A stretch of 64,000 nt of DNA from an uncultured Lachnoclostridium sp. (GTDB lineage: Bacteria > Bacillota > Clostridia > Lachnospirales > Lachnospiraceae). The stretch spans positions 1-64,000 of the forward strand of contig CAKNJS010000008.1 of the NCBI GenBank assembly GCA_930986645.1, in the 5' to 3' direction. Shown in pieces: positions 27,513 to 36,968 of this stretch. Every line of letters begins with the position of its first letter. Within the stretch, counting starts at the first letter, position 1. The notes under the pieces were generated by a model. The model saw nothing but the letters and a program-made list of their open reading frames with translations, ran no database searches and had not been told where the DNA came from. A program made the position numbers and the translations under genes.

Positions 27513-29177
27513 CTATATGTCATACGGATTGATGATATGCGGAATCTGCTTGATCTCTTCCCAGCGGTCGCCGTCTACGCGGTAGCCGGTTCCCGGTCCC
27601 ATATAGTCGTTCGGAGTGTTGACTCCGGACATTACATGGAAGTCTTTGTCAAGGATCGCTGCTGTCTGCATATAATCGCCTGCAACACGCTGTTTCAGCA
27701 TATTCAGTACGCTTGCGGCTACATCTTCGAATCCGGTCTCTGCCAGTGCTTTTACTACATCGATGCCGGTGATGCCGCGTTTGAGCACGTCTTCGGCTGC
27801 TGCAAGATCTGCGGTAACATCGCGGGGCAGCGTGTCCTTGCTGCCGTGGGCATAAGTTACAGCTTCCACCTGCTCGTCCGTTACCGGAGAGAGGTTCAGG
27901 TTGCGGAATACAGCCTGCACAGCACGTGCAGCTTTGTTTCTCACATGGATCACCTGTTCTTCTGTGACAGGTTTGAGTCCGCCGTCTACCTGCATATCTC
28001 TCTGAAGTACGTTATAGTCGTCAAAGTCCTCTGCATCAAAGTTGGAACCGGCAAACATGTTATCGTAGTTCGGCTCTGCCGCATATCCCGAGAAGATGAA
28101 GTCTGTTCCCGGAAGGAATTCAAGCATCGTCCTTGCGGTACGTCTCATATCCGAGTTGGAGAAGCTCTGGTCATTGGAAGAAGCACATTCCAGACCGAGG
28201 AGTGCTGCCACAAGGTTCTCTGAGAGAACTTCACGGATACCTGCCGGTACGGATCCGGTCACACCGATACAGCTTACGGAACCGTTCTGGATTCCCTGAC
28301 TTCCCGCGCCCTTTGTCACGAACAGGCAGCGGCATTCCAGATAGAGCATGGATTTCTTCTCGCTGCTTCCCATGAGCACTTCGGAGCCGGAGCCTGAAGT
28401 GAAACGGACCTTCAGTCCGCGGGAGGCATATGCGGAGTTCAAAAATGCTTTGGAATACGGGGTATCATCCCCATCGATAAATACTTTTTCTGTTCCATAT
28501 ACAGAGAGTGTCTCTGCATAAGTGGTCAGTCCGCGGATACCAAGTTCAAGCTCTGTAGCCTCCTCTGCGGAACACTGTGTAAGTACGCCCGGACGTCCTG
28601 CCTGTGAACCGATCAGAAGAGCCATGGCGCTTAAAGGAGCGTAGCGCGCAACACCCATAGTCGTCTCTTCTTCGGCGAATCCTCTCAGCGCGCCCTCAGC
28701 GGCGTCTGCGGCAATCTGTACCGGATCGTCTTTCAGGTTTGTAATGTGAGCTTGATTGCCGGGGGTTCTTCTGGCGCGGATCTTCTGCATTCCCATCATA
28801 AGTTCTACTACATTCAGATGGTTCATGACCTCTGTCATCTTTGCAGGTGTAATGCCTGAGATGAGTTCAAGGATTTCTTTTCTGGATACGTTGATGTCTA
28901 CGATCATCCTCGCGATCTCAAGAGAAGATACTGCCATTGATTTCTCGGCCCGGTCGATGTTGACAGCATAATCGGCGATGAACTGGTCGATAAAGTCGAA
29001 ATCTTCACGGCTTTTACCGTCCAGTTCTACGATCTTTCCATCCTCAACTTTAATAGAGGGTTTCGGATCGTAGGGACTGCTCATCGCAACAAAGCCCATC
29101 TCCGGCCACTCGTTGATGTAGCCGTCCAGATTGACTGGACGGGCATCCAGTGCTTCAATTCGTTTTGAACGTTTCAT
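27513..29177 (-). CDS. pduC: B12-dependent diol/glycerol dehydratase, large catalytic subunit
   Basis: A 554-residue protein, the normal length for PduC/DhaB. It starts MKRSKRIEALDARPVNLDGY behind AAGGAGAG; upstream in-frame codons are not translated protein. Conserved stretches include KIRARRTPGNQAHITNLKDDP, ETTMGVARYAPLSAMALLIGS, FTSGSGSEVLMG and FAGSNFDAEDFDDYNVLQRD. It forms the TIM barrel that holds adenosylcobalamin and dehydrates 1,2-propanediol and/or glycerol to the aldehyde. Which substrate is preferred is not visible. Confidence 0.95.
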   Translation of the reverse strand: MKRSKRIEALDARPVNLDGYINEWPEMGFVAMSSPYDPKPSIKVEDGKIVELDGKSREDFDFIDQFIADYAVNIDRAEKSMAVSSLEIARMIVDINVSRKEILELISGITPAKMTEVMNHLNVVELMMGMQKIRARRTPGNQAHITNLKDDPVQIAADAAEGALRGFAEEETTMGVARYAPLSAMALLIGSQAGRPGVLTQCSAEEATELELGIRGLTTYAETLSVYGTEKVFIDGDDTPYSKAFLNSAYASRGLKVRFTSGSGSEVLMGSSEKKSMLYLECRCLFVTKGAGSQGIQNGSVSCIGVTGSVPAGIREVLSENLVAALLGLECASSNDQSFSNSDMRRTARTMLEFLPGTDFIFSGYAAEPNYDNMFAGSNFDAEDFDDYNVLQRDMQVDGGLKPVTEEQVIHVRNKAARAVQAVFRNLNLSPVTDEQVEAVTYAHGSKDTLPRDVTADLAAAEDVLKRGITGIDVVKALAETGFEDVAASVLNMLKQRVAGDYMQTAAILDKDFHVMSGVNTPNDYMGPGTGYRVDGDRWEEIKQIPHIINPYDI

Positions 29178-29304
29178 ATTGCTTTCTCTCCTTGCGGTTT
29201 GGTCTGCACATATATCTGAAAGATGCGTGTGCATAATATCCCATATATTGGTGTTTTCGCAGGTCCGCCTGCTAAATATGCGCAAACGGGCATTTCTAAT
29301 ACTG

Positions 29305-29333
29305 ATTATACTATAACCACAGGCAAATGGCAA
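29305..29333 (-). promoter_or_regulatory. Promoter of the dehydratase operon
   Basis: On the minus strand TTGCCA (29328-29333), exactly 17 bp, and TATAAT (29305-29310). This leaves a ~120-nt leader before pduC. No cobalamin riboswitch consensus was recognised in the leader. Confidence 0.75.
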
Positions 29334-29398
29334 CATGATAATGTTGAAATATGGCAGAAAACCACAACAAAGAAAAAGGAAAACCACATAAAACCACA
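29313..29398 (-). repeat. Phased TGTGGTTTT repeats upstream of the dehydratase promoter
   Basis: TGTGGTTTT occurs three times on the minus strand at 29390-29398, 29380-29388 and 29358-29366, with a fourth variant TGTGGTTAT at 29313-29321 inside the promoter spacer. Starts differ by 10, 22 and 45 bp, close to whole DNA turns. This is how an activator binding one helix face would be arranged. The divergent M20 promoter lies just beyond. Confidence 0.55.
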
Positions 29399-29413
29399 AA
29401 AAACAGCATCGGC

Positions 29414-29441
29414 TTTACATTCCCGAATAAAATGATAAAAT
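29414..29441 (+). promoter_or_regulatory. Promoter of the M20 amidohydrolase gene
   Basis: TTTACA (29414-29419), 16 bp, TAAAAT (29436-29441), 40 bp before the GTG start. It faces away from the dehydratase promoter. Confidence 0.5.
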
Positions 29442-29480
29442 CTAAATGATGCTATCAAAAGTAAAAGGGATGTGATATTT

Positions 29481-30815
29481 GTGAGAGAAGAAATAAAAAG
29501 AAAAATGAAAGACACTGCGGAGTATATTTTTCATAATCCGGAATTGTCTTTACAAGAATACAAATCTTCCCGCAGGCTGGCGGAATTTCTGGAAAGTGAA
29601 GGATTTAGGATCAGATGGGGCATCGCAGGTTTTGAGACTGCGTTTGCGGCAGAATGGAGCAGCAGGCGGCACGGAAACGAACCGGGAGAAAATGCACAGG
29701 CAGAGAACGGACCGGCCGAATCAACCGAACCAATCGAACCGGTCATCGGTTTTCTGGCGGAGTATGACGCCCTGCCGGGACTGGGGCAGGAGTGTGTGCC
29801 GAGGCAGCAGCAGGACGGAGGCCCGGGGCACGGGTGCGGACACAATCTGCTGGGAACCGCCTGTGCAGGAGCGGCGTGCGGGCTGAAAGACAGGATGCAG
29901 GCTGAAAACCTGCAGGGAACGATCCGTGTGTACGGCTGTCCGGCGGAGGAGATCGTGGTCGGAAAGATCCGGATGAATGAGCAGGGAGTGTTTGATGATC
30001 TGTCTGCAGCTGTTACGTGGCATCCTTTTGACCGGAACCGCGTCAGCTATGATATCTGGCAGGCGCAGGATATCAAGAACTACAAGTTTTACGGGACGGC
30101 GGCACATGCGTCAAAACACCCCGAGATGGGCAGAAGCGCATTGGATGCGGCGGAACTGATGAATGTGGGTGTTAATTATCTGAGAGAACATGTGACGGAC
30201 GATGTGCGGATGCATTATACCTATACGAATACGGATGGTCCGGCAAATATCGTGCCGGCCTATGCGTCCACCAATTATTTTATCCGTTCCAATAAGTGGG
30301 AGAGGACAGCTGACGCCTCGGAGCGGGTAGACAACTGTGCCAGAGGGGCGGCGCTCATGACAGGGACAAAGGTCGAGATCGAACGGGTGACCTGCAATAA
30401 GGAAATGAAAGTGAACCGGACTCTGGCGGAGATCTTTTACGAAGAGATGGCAAAGATCCCGGCGCCGTCCTATACAGAAGAAGAGTTAAAGTTTGCGGAA
30501 GAGATATCAGAAGCGGCAGGATTTGATAACAAAGGGGAGTACTTTACAGGATTGGAGCCTCTTGAGGACAAACCGGTGCCGCTATCTATCGGGACAGATG
30601 TGTCGGATGTGAGCCACACGGTTCCTGCGATCATGCTGAGTGCGGCTGCTATGTGTAAGGGAACCCCGCTGCATCACTGGGCGGCAACAGCGCAGGCAGG
30701 CATGAGTATCGGACAGAAAGGAATGTTTTATGCGGCTGAGTGTATGGCTGCAGGAGCATACCGGCTGGTGAAGGAACCGGAATTGATCCGGAAGGCATGG
30801 CAGGAGATGGATTGA
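29481..30815 (+). CDS. M20-family amidohydrolase (AbgB-like)
   Basis: A 444-residue zinc peptidase of the M20D amidohydrolase type. GFLAEYDALPGLGQ, PGHGCGHNLLGT (metal ligands), GCPAEE and TDVSDVSH are present, with a dimerisation domain between residues ~190 and 310. Relatives remove acyl or p-aminobenzoyl groups from amino acids. GTG 29481 is chosen because the AAAAGGGA site is too close to the GTG at 29472. A Glu/Pro-rich insert (residues ~62-90) is unusual. Confidence 0.88.
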   Translation: MREEIKRKMKDTAEYIFHNPELSLQEYKSSRRLAEFLESEGFRIRWGIAGFETAFAAEWSSRRHGNEPGENAQAENGPAESTEPIEPVIGFLAEYDALPGLGQECVPRQQQDGGPGHGCGHNLLGTACAGAACGLKDRMQAENLQGTIRVYGCPAEEIVVGKIRMNEQGVFDDLSAAVTWHPFDRNRVSYDIWQAQDIKNYKFYGTAAHASKHPEMGRSALDAAELMNVGVNYLREHVTDDVRMHYTYTNTDGPANIVPAYASTNYFIRSNKWERTADASERVDNCARGAALMTGTKVEIERVTCNKEMKVNRTLAEIFYEEMAKIPAPSYTEEELKFAEEISEAAGFDNKGEYFTGLEPLEDKPVPLSIGTDVSDVSHTVPAIMLSAAAMCKGTPLHHWAATAQAGMSIGQKGMFYAAECMAAGAYRLVKEPELIRKAWQEMD

Positions 30816-30848
30816 CGGTTATGAAATGTGGAAAGTGATGATATCAAG

Positions 30849-31728
30849 ATGAAAGAAAACGATAAGATAGAGCTCTTTGAAAAAGCGCCGATCCCCGGGG
30901 CAGTAGCCAAACTGGCTGTTCCGATGATCTTCAGCTCTCTTGTTATGGTGCTCTACAATATGGCGGACACTTATTTTGTGGGGATGATGAATGATCCGGT
31001 GGAGAATGCCGCGGTATCGCTGGCGGCACCGGTACTGCTGGCATTTAATGCGGTGAACAATCTGTTCGGCGTGGGAACATCCAGTATGATGAGCAGGGCG
31101 CTTGGAAGAAAAGATTATGAAACGGTATCGGAAAGTTCGGCTTTCGGCTTTTACTGTTCCCTTATATGCGGTGTGATTTTCGGACTTCTCTGCGGTCTTC
31201 TTCACACTCCCCTTCTGACGCTTATCGGGGCGGATACGACTACCCGGGCGGCAACGCAGGGATATATGTTCTGGACTGTATATCTGGGGGCGGCGCCGGC
31301 CATCCTTAATGTAGTTATGGCATATCTGGTGCGGTCAGAGGGAGCGGCTCTGCACGCCAGCATCGGAACGATGAGCGGATGTACTGATCAGCCTGTTTAT
31401 GAAGAATGAGGCCATCATTGCCTATGGTTCGTCATTCCTGAGGGGCTTCTGTCTGGGAATTGTATTTCTCAGCATTGACTTTCTGGCAGTCGGTGTATTT
31501 CAGGCGCTGGGACTCGGAAGGTATGCGCTCGTATTTGCTATTATGAGAAAGGTTGTACTGGAGATTCCTGTCCTGATCATACTGAACCGTCTGTTCCCGC
31601 TGTATGGTCTTGCCTATGCGCAGTTCGCTGCAGAACTGATCTTAAGCATCTGCGCTGTGGTGATGCTGGGACACATATTCAGAAAGTATGGGAAGCAGCG
31701 GCCTGCTGCAGTACGGCGGACGGATTGA
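30849..31728 (+). pseudogene. MATE-family exporter broken by an internal deletion and frameshift
   Basis: The first part (30849-31409) gives the first five to six helices of a MATE transporter (FEKAPIPGAVAKLAVPMIFS, NMADTYFVGM, GTSSMMSRALGR) up to HASIGTMSG. The frame then shifts and the sequence resumes at ISLFMKNEAIIAYGSSFLRG (from about 31387), the last quarter of a MATE protein, continuing to 31728. Around 190 residues in the middle are missing. No functional transporter is expected. Confidence 0.85.
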
Positions 31729-31772
31729 GATAAAAAGCAGCACAGCGCTGCAGGATAAGGAGAATAAATAAT

Positions 31773-32363
31773 ATGAAGAAACGTATCATTCTCGCCTCGG
31801 CTTCTCCGCGCAGGAGAGAACTTCTCGCACAGATCGGTGTAGAATTTGAGGTCAGAGTCAGCGATAAGGAAGAGGTATATAAGAGCAGTATCCCGGAAGA
31901 GATCGTAAAAGAGCTCTCTCTCATGAAAGCGGAGAATGCCGCTTCAGAACTTGACGGGGATCCTGAAAATACGGTGATCATCGGCGCAGATACTATAGTC
32001 GTGCTGGACGATGAAATACTGGGAAAACCGTCGGACGAAGAAGATGCAGTCCGCATGCTCACACGTCTGCAGGGACGGGAACACCGGGTATATACCGGTG
32101 TTGCTGTTCTGGATTTCAGGCCGGACGGAGAGAAGAAAGTGATCAATTATCCGGTGGGGACGAAAGTGTATGTCAATGCCATGACGGAAGATGAGATACG
32201 CGCCTATGCGGCGACAAAAGATCCGCTGGACAAGGCGGGCGCTTACGGCATACAGGGAAGGTTTGCCGCGTATATCGACCGGATCGAAGGAGACTATTAT
32301 AATGTAGTGGGGCTTCCGGTGTCGCGGGTGTATCAGACGCTCAAAGAGATTGGTATAAAATAA
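31773..32363 (+). CDS. maf: Maf-family nucleotide pyrophosphatase
   Basis: A 196-residue Maf protein. N-terminal ILASASPRRRELLAQIGVEF, VIIGADTIVVLDDEILGKP and DKAGAYGIQGRFAAYIDRIEGDYYNVVGLP are family signatures. It hydrolyses non-canonical or excess dTTP/UTP-type nucleotides and affects septum formation in some species. AAGGAG precedes the ATG. Confidence 0.95.
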   Translation: MKKRIILASASPRRRELLAQIGVEFEVRVSDKEEVYKSSIPEEIVKELSLMKAENAASELDGDPENTVIIGADTIVVLDDEILGKPSDEEDAVRMLTRLQGREHRVYTGVAVLDFRPDGEKKVINYPVGTKVYVNAMTEDEIRAYAATKDPLDKAGAYGIQGRFAAYIDRIEGDYYNVVGLPVSRVYQTLKEIGIK

Positions 32364-32396
32364 TCGTTAAGTGAATCAAATAAGAAAATAGTCTGT

Positions 32397-32969
32397 TTAC
32401 ACCATCTCCCACAGCATCTGTCCGTTATCCCGCAACCATTTCCGCGCTGCCCGGTAATCCGGCAGCACGGATTCCACGATGGCATAAAATGCCTTTGAGT
32501 GGTTCATCTCCCTGCGGTGGGCGAGCTCGTGTACGACGACATAGTCCAGAACTTCTTCCGGGGCGAGGATGAGCCGCCAGTTGAAATTTAAGCTGCCCTT
32601 ACTGCTGCAGCTTCCCCAGCGGGTCTTCTGTTCCCGGATGGAAATGCGGTTGTAAGAGACGCCCATAATGCGGGCATAGTATTCTGTCTTCCGGGTGAAG
32701 ATATCCCTTGCAATTTCGATGCAGCGGCTGCGGTCTTTTGCAGAGAGCGGCGGACGAGCGGAAGAAGCGGCTTTTTTATGCTCTTCCAGTTCTTTTGCGC
32801 GGGCAAGATGTTTCAGTACCCAGTCTTCATTTTTAGAGACAAAAGAATCAATATAGGAACGGGAACAGTGTCTGGGAGAGCGCACGAGGACACGGCCGTC
32901 GCGGGTTACCTGGATTGCGATGGTCTTCCGGCTGCTGTATATGATTTCGTAATCAAACGGATGGTTCAT
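32397..32969 (-). CDS. YgjP-like (DUF45) metal-dependent hydrolase
   Basis: A 190-residue protein of the YgjP/SprT-like family. The zinc motif is VVHELAHRREMNHS (HExxH variant HELAH, then H), preceded by TRWGSCSSKGSLNFNWRLILAP, the other family hallmark. Function in the cell is not established; it is a common single gene in Firmicutes. It converges on maf with 33 bp between. Confidence 0.9.
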   Translation of the reverse strand: MNHPFDYEIIYSSRKTIAIQVTRDGRVLVRSPRHCSRSYIDSFVSKNEDWVLKHLARAKELEEHKKAASSARPPLSAKDRSRCIEIARDIFTRKTEYYARIMGVSYNRISIREQKTRWGSCSSKGSLNFNWRLILAPEEVLDYVVVHELAHRREMNHSKAFYAIVESVLPDYRAARKWLRDNGQMLWEMV

Positions 32970-33083
32970 GATATTACCTCGGAATTCTGTTAAGTGGTAA
33001 CAATTTATAGTGTATAGTGCAGCAGGAAACGCGATACGCTCCCCTCTTTTGCATGGTTTATATGTCTGGCAGATCGCTGCATC

Positions 33084-34517
33084 CTAGTTATTTACAGAAT
33101 GATGCGCCGGATAGGAATCGATGGTCAGCGCCTCAAAAGCATATCCCTGACTGCGGTAATATTTGATGATATCCGGCAGGGCGTCCACAGTGGTGCCTTT
33201 TGCGTCGGTATCATGCATCAGGATGTTGATGTGCTGGGCGCTGCTGGAAGTTGCATTTTTCACAAGTGTTTCGGCCGGGACATTGTTCCCGCTGGCGTCC
33301 GTGGAATCACAGTTCCAGTCAAAATACTGGTATCCTTTTTCCTGCACGTCTTTGGTCAGTTTTGTCATAAGACCGGGGCAGTACTGTGCGCTGACAGTGT
33401 TGCTGGATCCGCCGGGAAAACGGATCAGTTTTGATTCGACCCCGGCAGCCTCTTTTACCATATCTGAGATCTTCTGCAGATCATCGAAATATGCCTCTTC
33501 AGATGCGTAGACTTTTGCGTAATCGTGTGTATATGTATGAAGGGCTACAACACTGCCCTGGTCGACGATGCGCTTGAGTACATCATTATGCTTCTGGTTG
33601 TTCCCCGTTACGAAAAAAGTGGCCTTCGCATTGTATTTATTCAAGATTTCAAGAATCTTGTCTGTGTGTGCGGACGGACCGTCATCGAATGTAAGATAGA
33701 CGACTTTCCGGTTATAGTCCCGATCCTTTTTGACTGTGACTTTGCGGATGGTGGTCTCTTCATTTCCAGAACGATCTTTTGTTGTATATGTGACTTCATA
33801 GGTGCCCGGAGTGGCAAAATCCACCTGATCGGAATTAACGGATAATTGCGGGTCCGGATCCATATCATCGGTTACCGTGATGCCTTCAGAGAAATCTACC
33901 GTTCTTCCCTGAAGTACTTCCACGTTTTCGACACCCTGTACTACAGGCGGAGTAACGTCCTTTTTGCGGATCAGTTCTGCTGTTTTCACCGTCTCGTTCC
34001 CGGAGGTATCTGCGGCGTCGATCTGAACCTCATATGTGCCTTCTTTATCCCATGTTCCGGGGTTTTTGAAACTCAGGGTTACTTCTGTCAGATCAGTAGC
34101 CTCTTCCACAAATTTTTCCGGTGTGATTTCTTCAGTCAGATCTGTTGTGTATGGACGGACTTTAAGAACAGGCGGTGTTGTATCTTTGACTTTGACCGTT
34201 GCTTTGTACACATGGCCCCTGCAGATATATGAGACAGGGTAGTCCCCGAGTTTGGTGATATCAGCTTCTGATTTAATTGTGACGTCCTGCCTGTCGGCAA
34301 AAAACAGCTGCTTTACATTTTCCCACGGATCAAAAGGTTCCATTAATTCATGGGTGATCACGGTATCTTTCAGTACGACAGGATGTGTGTATAGATAAGT
34401 CAGGATTCCTGATGCGGCCAGAAGCGGCACGAGCAGTGCGATTACTGCGGTACGAATCAGAAACGCGCGGTGTCTTTTCCTTCTGAAATTTCTTTTCTTC
34501 TTTCGTCTTTTTGTCAT
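33084..34517 (-). CDS. Membrane-anchored polysaccharide deacetylase with Ig-like domains
   Basis: A 477-residue protein. A basic N-terminus and one transmembrane helix (residues ~22-44) anchor it, followed by bacterial Ig-like (DUF5011) repeats around residues 115-270 (TPPVVQGVENVEVLQGRTVD, FATPGTYEVTYTTKDRSGNE). The rest is a NodB-fold deacetylase: TFDDGP, the zinc motif HTYTH and RFPGGSS. It probably deacetylates peptidoglycan or another cell-wall glycan outside the membrane. The architecture is typical of Lachnospiraceae wall enzymes. Confidence 0.92.
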   Translation of the reverse strand: MTKRRKKKRNFRRKRHRAFLIRTAVIALLVPLLAASGILTYLYTHPVVLKDTVITHELMEPFDPWENVKQLFFADRQDVTIKSEADITKLGDYPVSYICRGHVYKATVKVKDTTPPVLKVRPYTTDLTEEITPEKFVEEATDLTEVTLSFKNPGTWDKEGTYEVQIDAADTSGNETVKTAELIRKKDVTPPVVQGVENVEVLQGRTVDFSEGITVTDDMDPDPQLSVNSDQVDFATPGTYEVTYTTKDRSGNEETTIRKVTVKKDRDYNRKVVYLTFDDGPSAHTDKILEILNKYNAKATFFVTGNNQKHNDVLKRIVDQGSVVALHTYTHDYAKVYASEEAYFDDLQKISDMVKEAAGVESKLIRFPGGSSNTVSAQYCPGLMTKLTKDVQEKGYQYFDWNCDSTDASGNNVPAETLVKNATSSSAQHINILMHDTDAKGTTVDALPDIIKYYRSQGYAFEALTIDSYPAHHSVNN

Positions 34518-34759
34518 AGTCCCCTCTTTTGTAAATATAATTTTGTTATCTCGTCTGTGTCCTTACTATATACAGGAATATAAAAAGAATCAAGTAAGTT
34601 ATGTAAAACCTAAATAAAACTACAGAAATTATTAAGAAAAAGAGCAGGAAAGGAAAAGAGTTTTACCGGCGGATCCCGATTTGATATGGACACCGGCAGG
34701 CTGTAAGTGCTACAATAATGCTCAACTATGCGGAGTTATATCGGACAGGAGTTATATCT

Positions 34760-35722
34760 ATGAAGAAAAACAGCCATGATGCGAAAGAACAGACAACAGA
34801 ACAAAGGGGCAGGAAAGGGAGCCGCATGCGCGGCTTAAGGGAAGCGCTTTACATGGAACTGCGGGAACACAGGAGTTCATTTATTGTGTATTTTACGCTT
34901 CGTGCTCTGGTGATTGTTATGATGGTTCTGCAGCTTCTGAACCGGAATTATGAAAATGTATTTCTCTGTGTGCTTACACTGCTTCTTCTGGTAATGCCAA
35001 GCCTTATTCAGGTAACCTTTAAAGTTGAACTGCCTACAACTTTGGAGATTATAATTCTGGTCTTTATTTTTGCGGCAGAGATTCTGGGAGAAATCAGCGA
35101 ATTTTATCTGGTGTTTCCTTTCTGGGATTCCGTACTGCATACTCTGAATGGTTTTCTGGCGGCGGCCATCGGCTTCTCTATGGTGGATCTTTTGAATCGG
35201 AGCGAGAAGACGATATTCAACTTGTCACCTATTTTTACGGCGATTGCGGCATTTTGTTTTTCGATGACGATCGGGGTGGTCTGGGAGTTCTTTGAATTTG
35301 GGATGGATCAGATTGCGGGCTATGATATGCAGAAAGATACGGTGATCCATACGATCCGCTCCGTGACACTTGATCCGGCGGGGAGAAATGTACCGTATGT
35401 GATCGGTAATATTACGGAGACAGTTGTAAACGGACAGGAGTTAGGGCTGGGAGGTTATCTGGATATAGGTCTGATTGATACTATGCAGGATCTGATCGTC
35501 AACTTTATCGGAGCAGTTGTATTTTCGATAATCGGTTTCTTCTATGTTAAAAACAGGGGGAAGGGTGGAATTGCGGGACGGTTTATTCCGAGAAGAAAGG
35601 CAAAAGACAGAGATTTTCTGAAGATTGCCAGAGAGATCACAGAGAATGGCGAGGATGTCAGGAATGTGATGCGAAGGAAAAACGGAGGCGGTAAATCAGT
35701 TTCCAGATCAGAAAAAAGATAA
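34760..35722 (+). CDS. Integral membrane protein of unknown function
   Basis: A 320-residue protein with a cytoplasmic, charged N-terminus (~45 residues), about five or six transmembrane segments and a basic C-terminal tail. The segment VFPFWDSVLHTLNGFLAAAIGFS followed by TIGVVWEFFEFGMDQ resembles the YjdF/DUF2238-like membrane family. ACAGGAG, 8 bases upstream, supports ATG 34760 over ATG 34718. Its last 65 bases overlap the convergent neighbour. Confidence 0.75.
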   Translation: MKKNSHDAKEQTTEQRGRKGSRMRGLREALYMELREHRSSFIVYFTLRALVIVMMVLQLLNRNYENVFLCVLTLLLLVMPSLIQVTFKVELPTTLEIIILVFIFAAEILGEISEFYLVFPFWDSVLHTLNGFLAAAIGFSMVDLLNRSEKTIFNLSPIFTAIAAFCFSMTIGVVWEFFEFGMDQIAGYDMQKDTVIHTIRSVTLDPAGRNVPYVIGNITETVVNGQELGLGGYLDIGLIDTMQDLIVNFIGAVVFSIIGFFYVKNRGKGGIAGRFIPRRKAKDRDFLKIAREITENGEDVRNVMRRKNGGGKSVSRSEKR

Positions 35723-36392
35723 AAGCGCCGAGAATCGTTGCAGCGATATAAAGTGCGATGGCGCCGTTGTTTCCCAGAATCGGGATAAAATCCCTGAATA
35801 TGATCTGCTGCATTTTGTAATCGGGGTTGATGTAGAACATGTTGATGGTGCCGTATCTGTCCAGCCATAGGTCAAGGAGTACTGCGGCAAGGCAGCAGAC
35901 AAGATATAATAATGTACTATACAGGAAAGGACGCAGTGGGAACGCGGCGGCAAGTCTGCGGGAAAACAGCGTCTTTTTTTGATCTGAAAAGAGCTGCCGT
36001 ATATATACAAGCCCTGCTGTGATGCCTAATATAATAAGAAGAATATGCCACAGGTAAGAATGGATGGTAAGTGCTTTCAGCGGATAGTGAAGGCCGGTCG
36101 TATCTGCGAATACGGCAATACCGCCCAGAAGGCAGTAGGACATGAGGAACGCCAGCAGAGACAGTCTTGCATTCCTTTTGCGCAGCCAAGGGTAGACCAG
36201 AAGGATATACATGGGAATACTGCAGAGCTGAAATGGAAAATACCACCAGATATAGCTGCCGCCTCCTATGGCGAAAGTGAGAGTAAACTGTTTCCATATC
36301 TCGCTGCAGAGCATGAGTACACCGCATACAAAGAAAAAAATATCGGATTTATAAGAAAAATATATGGATATTAATTGCTTTTTACTGTTCAT
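35658..36392 (-). CDS. TIGR02206/YwaF-like membrane protein
   Basis: A 244-residue protein with about six to seven transmembrane helices. The sequence (GGSYIWWYFPFQLCSIPMYI, SYCLLGGIAVFADTTGLHYP, LYSTLLYLVCCLAAVLLDLW, DFIPILGNNGAIALYI) fits the YwaF/TIGR02206 group of unknown function. ATG follows GGAGAGG. It shares 65 bp with the 3' end of the convergent gene, so antisense pairing of the two mRNAs is possible. Confidence 0.8.
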   Translation of the reverse strand: MNSKKQLISIYFSYKSDIFFFVCGVLMLCSEIWKQFTLTFAIGGGSYIWWYFPFQLCSIPMYILLVYPWLRKRNARLSLLAFLMSYCLLGGIAVFADTTGLHYPLKALTIHSYLWHILLIILGITAGLVYIRQLFSDQKKTLFSRRLAAAFPLRPFLYSTLLYLVCCLAAVLLDLWLDRYGTINMFYINPDYKMQQIIFRDFIPILGNNGAIALYIAATILGAFIFFLIWKLIYRLRFSFASHS

Positions 36393-36682
36393 TTATGCAC
36401 CTCTCCTATATTATAGCGCAAACGCCGGAATGTTTATACCGGATTGCTGTTTTTATAGATGAACATTCCTGAAAAAGATGTGATATTGTATGAAACATAC
36501 AAATAATCAATGTTTTTTCGGTGGATTTAGACAAAATGATACAGAAACTCTGCGAAGTGCCGGATAATTGCAAAAATCACGTGAAAATTCAATAAAAGTT
36601 CATTTCAAGCATATTGGAAAAAAAGACAAAATGAAGTAAAAAATGACCGTTTGGAAGAGATGAGGGTTACTCTGTGAAAATG

Positions 36683-36711
36683 TTGACAAATTTCGATTCG
36701 GGGCGTAATAT
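36683..36711 (+). promoter_or_regulatory. Promoter of the F-type ATP synthase operon
   Basis: TTGACA (36683-36688), 17 bp, TAATAT (36706-36711). The preceding ~290 bp (36393-36682) is AT-rich and shows no gene or other clear signal. Confidence 0.75.
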
Positions 36712-36944
36712 TTAGTCAGCTTTCCGGAGTTGCCATTTAATAAGAAGGAACGGAGGGAAAGCAGGTGTCTGAGAAAGGATGAAATATTCTTTTTCCGGCT
36801 CCGATGAGCTGGAACTGAAAAGTGAAAAAGGATTTAGGGGGTTCAAAGGGGAACAGCTCTTTTTTTTATGCCCAAATCCGGCACATATGCAGTCCCGGCG
36901 CCAATTTAATATAGATAAAGTAAACAGACAAAGGAGGGAGCAAT
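36712..36944 (+). other. Long untranslated leader of the atp operon
   Basis: About 230 bases between the promoter and atpB. It contains GAGCTG (36806-36811) that can pair with CAGCTC (36854-36859), and a nested GTTC/GAAC hairpin (36841-36854), directly followed by eight T residues (36860-36867). This is terminator-like and could attenuate the operon. A 69-codon reading frame at 36779 overlaps it but has no recognisable protein features. An atpI gene is not present. Confidence 0.4.
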
Positions 36945-36968
36945 ACGGGAAATCTGACAGAAACATTG

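Noticed and set aside
29178-29300. Cobalamin riboswitch in the dehydratase leader
   Set aside because: The leader is only ~120 nt and the conserved B12-box GCCACTG pattern was not found.
36393-36682. 290-bp gap before the atp promoter searched for a tRNA or small gene
   Set aside because: No cloverleaf, hairpin or credible reading frame was seen; it is AT-rich spacer.
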